NCBI GenBank assembly: GCA_903839355.1
Contig: CAIMBV010000014.1
Span: 1-8,081 of the forward strand
Source of the DNA: an uncultured Actinomycetes bacterium
GTDB lineage: Bacteria > Actinomycetota > Actinomycetes > Nanopelagicales > Nanopelagicaceae
DNA: 8,081 nucleotides
Direction of reading: 5' to 3'
The notes under the pieces: generated by a model
What the model was told of the DNA's origin: nothing
What the model saw: the letters and a program-made list of their open reading frames with translations, nothing else
Databases searched by the model: none
Program-made: the position numbers and the translations under genes
Part shown: one piece after another, positions 6,194 through 8,081 of the stretch
How positions within the stretch are numbered: position 1 is the first letter of the stretch
Layout of the letters: each line of letters begins with the position of its first letter

Positions 6194-7278
6194 TGGGACT
6201 TTTTAGTAAGCCAGAGTTAGGTGCGCACCAGTGGCGCGGTGTAATTGATGAATATCGTGACCGCCTTCCAGTCTCTTCAAAGACCCCTGTGGTTTCACTT
6301 CGCGAAGGTGGCACTCCGCTCGTAGCTGCCGCTGTTCTCTCCGAAATGCTCGGCAACGAGATTTGGTTAAAGGTAGAGGGCGCAAATCCGACTGGTTCTT
6401 TTAAGGATCGCGGAATGACTATGGCGATCTCCAAGGCTGCAGAGGATGGAGCTAAGGCAGTTATTTGTGCCTCAACCGGCAACACTTCAGCGAGTGCCGC
6501 GGCTTATGCGACAAAGGCGGGAATGACTCCTGTCGTTCTAGTTCCACAAGGCAAAATTGCAATGGGTAAATTGGCTCAGGCAATTGCCCATGGCGCCACC
6601 TTGCTACAGGTCGATGGAAATTTTGATGATTGTTTAACCTTGGCTCGCGATCTAGCAAATAATTACCCAGTGGCTCTCGTGAACTCGGTGAACCCATTTC
6701 GCATCGAAGGGCAGAAGACCGCTTCATTTGAGATAGTGGATATGTTACGTGATGCTCCCGATTATCACGTTCTTCCTGTAGGTAACGCTGGAAATATCAC
6801 GGCGTATTGGAAGGGTTACACCGAGTATTTCCGCGATGGGCTCGCCACCAAACTCCCTCACATGTGGGGATTTCAAGCTGCAGGCGCCGCCCCAATTGTT
6901 CTTGGAGAAGTTGTAACGAATCCGGAAACCATTGCCACCGCAATTCGCATAGGTAATCCAGCTTCATGGCGGCAAGCCATTGAGGCGCGAGACAGTTCAG
7001 GTGGCTTGATCGACTCAGTCACCGATGAAGAGATTTTGAGTGCTTATCGCCTAGTTGCTGCTAAAGAAGGCGTCTTTGTTGAGCCATCTAGCGCGGCCGG
7101 CATCGCAGGTTTGTTCAAGAAGAAGGCTCAAGGAGTTCTTCCTAAAGGTAAGAAGATCGTAATCACTGTTACTGGTAACGGACTTAAAGATGTGCAGTGG
7201 ATATTGGATGGGGCAGCGGCTCCGATCGTGATTCCAGTTGACCTTAAGCAGGCAGCGGCAGCGATGGGCCTGCAGTAA
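6193..7278 (+). CDS. thrC: Threonine synthase
   Basis: ThrC converts O-phosphohomoserine and water to L-threonine and phosphate, the last step of threonine synthesis. It is a cytoplasmic PLP enzyme of fold type II. The 361 residues equal the short actinobacterial form (the M. tuberculosis protein has 360). K71 in [10 protein letters not shown] is the PLP lysine. [13 protein letters not shown] is the substrate and phosphate-contact segment, GNAGN (197-201) holds the cofactor phosphate, and TGNGLKD (327-333) closes the active site. Long stretches read almost like the mycobacterial protein, for example [13 protein letters not shown]. The ATG shares its A with the hom stop and has GAAGGG 8 nt upstream. 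The stop in turn overlaps thrB. The order hom-thrC-thrB differs from the E. coli thrABC order but is normal for actinobacteria. Confidence 0.97.
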   Translation: MGLFSKPELGAHQWRGVIDEYRDRLPVSSKTPVVSLREGGTPLVAAAVLSEMLGNEIWLKVEGANPTGSFKDRGMTMAISKAAEDGAKAVICASTGNTSASAAAYATKAGMTPVVLVPQGKIAMGKLAQAIAHGATLLQVDGNFDDCLTLARDLANNYPVALVNSVNPFRIEGQKTASFEIVDMLRDAPDYHVLPVGNAGNITAYWKGYTEYFRDGLATKLPHMWGFQAAGAAPIVLGEVVTNPETIATAIRIGNPASWRQAIEARDSSGGLIDSVTDEEILSAYRLVAAKEGVFVEPSSAAGIAGLFKKKAQGVLPKGKKIVITVTGNGLKDVQWILDGAAAPIVIPVDLKQAAAAMGLQ

Positions 7279-8081
7279 TGGCCGCCGGCCGCCTAACCTT
7301 TAAGGCACAGATGGCGCAGGTAAGCGTTCCTGCCACAAGTGCTAATTTAGGCTCCGGCTTTGATACTTTCGGTCTCGCACTTGATCTACGTGATCGATAT
7401 GCAGCGCAAGTTCTTGATGAAGCAATTTTTGATGTTGATGTCTCGGGCGAAGGCGCCGATGAAGTTAAAAGAGATAAGAATCATCTTGTTATCAAATCTA
7501 TGCTGCGCGGTTTTGAATTTATGGGACAGAAGCCTCGTGGACTAGCACTTCGGGCTTTGAACGTAACACCACACGGCAAAGGTTTAGGTTCCTCATCCTC
7601 AGCAATCGTTGGTGGCTTAGCACTTGCTCGGGAACTAGTTCTGGGTGGTGAGCAATTGATGTCGCTCGAAGAAATGCTCTTGCTTGCAACTGAGATTGAA
7701 GGCCATCCCGACAATGTTGCTGCAGCCATACATGGCGGCGCCACCATCGCTTGGATGGAAGATATTTATGGAGTAAAGACCGGGCGCGCAGTATGCATTC
7801 CAGTGCACCACGAGATTAAAGCGATTCTATTTATTCCTGAGCACAGCCTTTCAACGGCGAAGGCTCGCAAGTTATTACCTGAAACAATTCCGCATCGTGA
7901 TGCGGTGCTCAACTCCTCGCATGCAGCGCTTCTCTCAGTCGCGCTCGCTACTCGTCCCGATTTACTGCTCACAGCCACCGAGGATTTCTTGCATCAAAGT
8001 TACCGCCGCGAGGCATATCCAAAATCGATGGCGCTAGTCGACAAACTCAGAGCCGCAGGGCACGCCGCCACGATCTCTGGA
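7278..8081 (+). CDS. thrB: Homoserine kinase, C-terminus cut by right edge
   Basis: ThrB phosphorylates homoserine with ATP to give O-phosphohomoserine, the substrate of ThrC encoded just upstream. It is a cytoplasmic GHMP-family kinase. I translated it by hand: 268 codons, open to the window end. Motif 1 is VPATSANLGSGFD (about residues 17-29). The ATP-binding motif 2 is PHGKGLGSSSSA (98-109). EGHPDNVAAAIHGG follows. The last visible residues, AATISG, are the start of the glycine-rich motif 3, so roughly 40 residues are missing for a usual length near 300. The ATG at 7278 overlaps the thrC stop (TAATG) without a good ribosome binding site. Another ATG at 7311, codon 12, has AAGG 5 nt upstream. 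I keep the first because Streptomyces ThrB has a similar N-terminal extension before VPATSANLG and because it mirrors the hom/thrC junction. Confidence 0.95.
   Translation, partial: MAAGRLTFKAQMAQVSVPATSANLGSGFDTFGLALDLRDRYAAQVLDEAIFDVDVSGEGADEVKRDKNHLVIKSMLRGFEFMGQKPRGLALRALNVTPHGKGLGSSSSAIVGGLALARELVLGGEQLMSLEEMLLLATEIEGHPDNVAAAIHGGATIAWMEDIYGVKTGRAVCIPVHHEIKAILFIPEHSLSTAKARKLLPETIPHRDAVLNSSHAALLSVALATRPDLLLTATEDFLHQSYRREAYPKSMALVDKLRAAGHAATISG

Noticed and set aside
1..8081. A new defence, mobile or otherwise undescribed system
   Set aside because: Every gene belongs to a well-known family in an order known from actinobacteria, with no insertion scars, terminal repeats, integrase or unknown gene.

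Overview
The window is ordinary bacterial core and transport DNA with high coding density. It looks like an actinobacterium with an unusually moderate base composition: G+C is roughly half by eye, not counted. The strongest taxonomic evidence is the gene order argS-lysA-hom-thrC-thrB, which matches the Mycobacterium tuberculosis order Rv1292-Rv1296. The threonine synthase and homoserine kinase also read like the M. tuberculosis and Streptomyces proteins. Small-genome freshwater actinobacteria (Nanopelagicales/acI-like, or Rhodoluna-like Microbacteriaceae) would fit this lower G+C, but that placement is a guess.

Left part, minus strand (1-1467): the start of a sugar ABC transporter operon. The first gene encodes a xylose-type (XylF-like) extracellular substrate-binding protein. 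A strong hairpin with a short T-rich tail follows, and then comes the first 79 codons of the ABC ATPase, which runs off the left edge. The hairpin probably sets a high ratio of binding protein to ATPase and permease.

Divergent intergenic region (1468-1750): it must hold the promoters of the transporter operon (leftward) and of argS (rightward). It contains a two-part hairpin in the presumed leader of the binding-protein gene, a tandem GGACATTT direct repeat, an AT-rich core, and a 16-bp imperfect tandem repeat just before the argS ribosome binding site. I could not pick a convincing -35/-10 pair on either strand.

Right part, plus strand (1751-8081): argS (arginyl-tRNA synthetase), lysA (diaminopimelate decarboxylase, last step of lysine synthesis), hom (homoserine dehydrogenase with an ACT domain), thrC (threonine synthase) and thrB (homoserine kinase, cut by the right edge just inside its third conserved motif). 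argS/lysA are separated by 2 nt, and hom/thrC and thrC/thrB overlap by one base in TAATG. The only real gap is 94 nt between lysA and hom, and it carries a palindrome and a 10-bp tandem repeat. Hom makes homoserine, ThrB phosphorylates it and ThrC converts the phosphate ester to threonine; LysA uses the other branch of the aspartate pathway.

I found no RNA gene, mobile element, CRISPR array or unknown system. The points most worth a second look are the missing lipobox cysteine in the binding protein and the structured non-coding segments.
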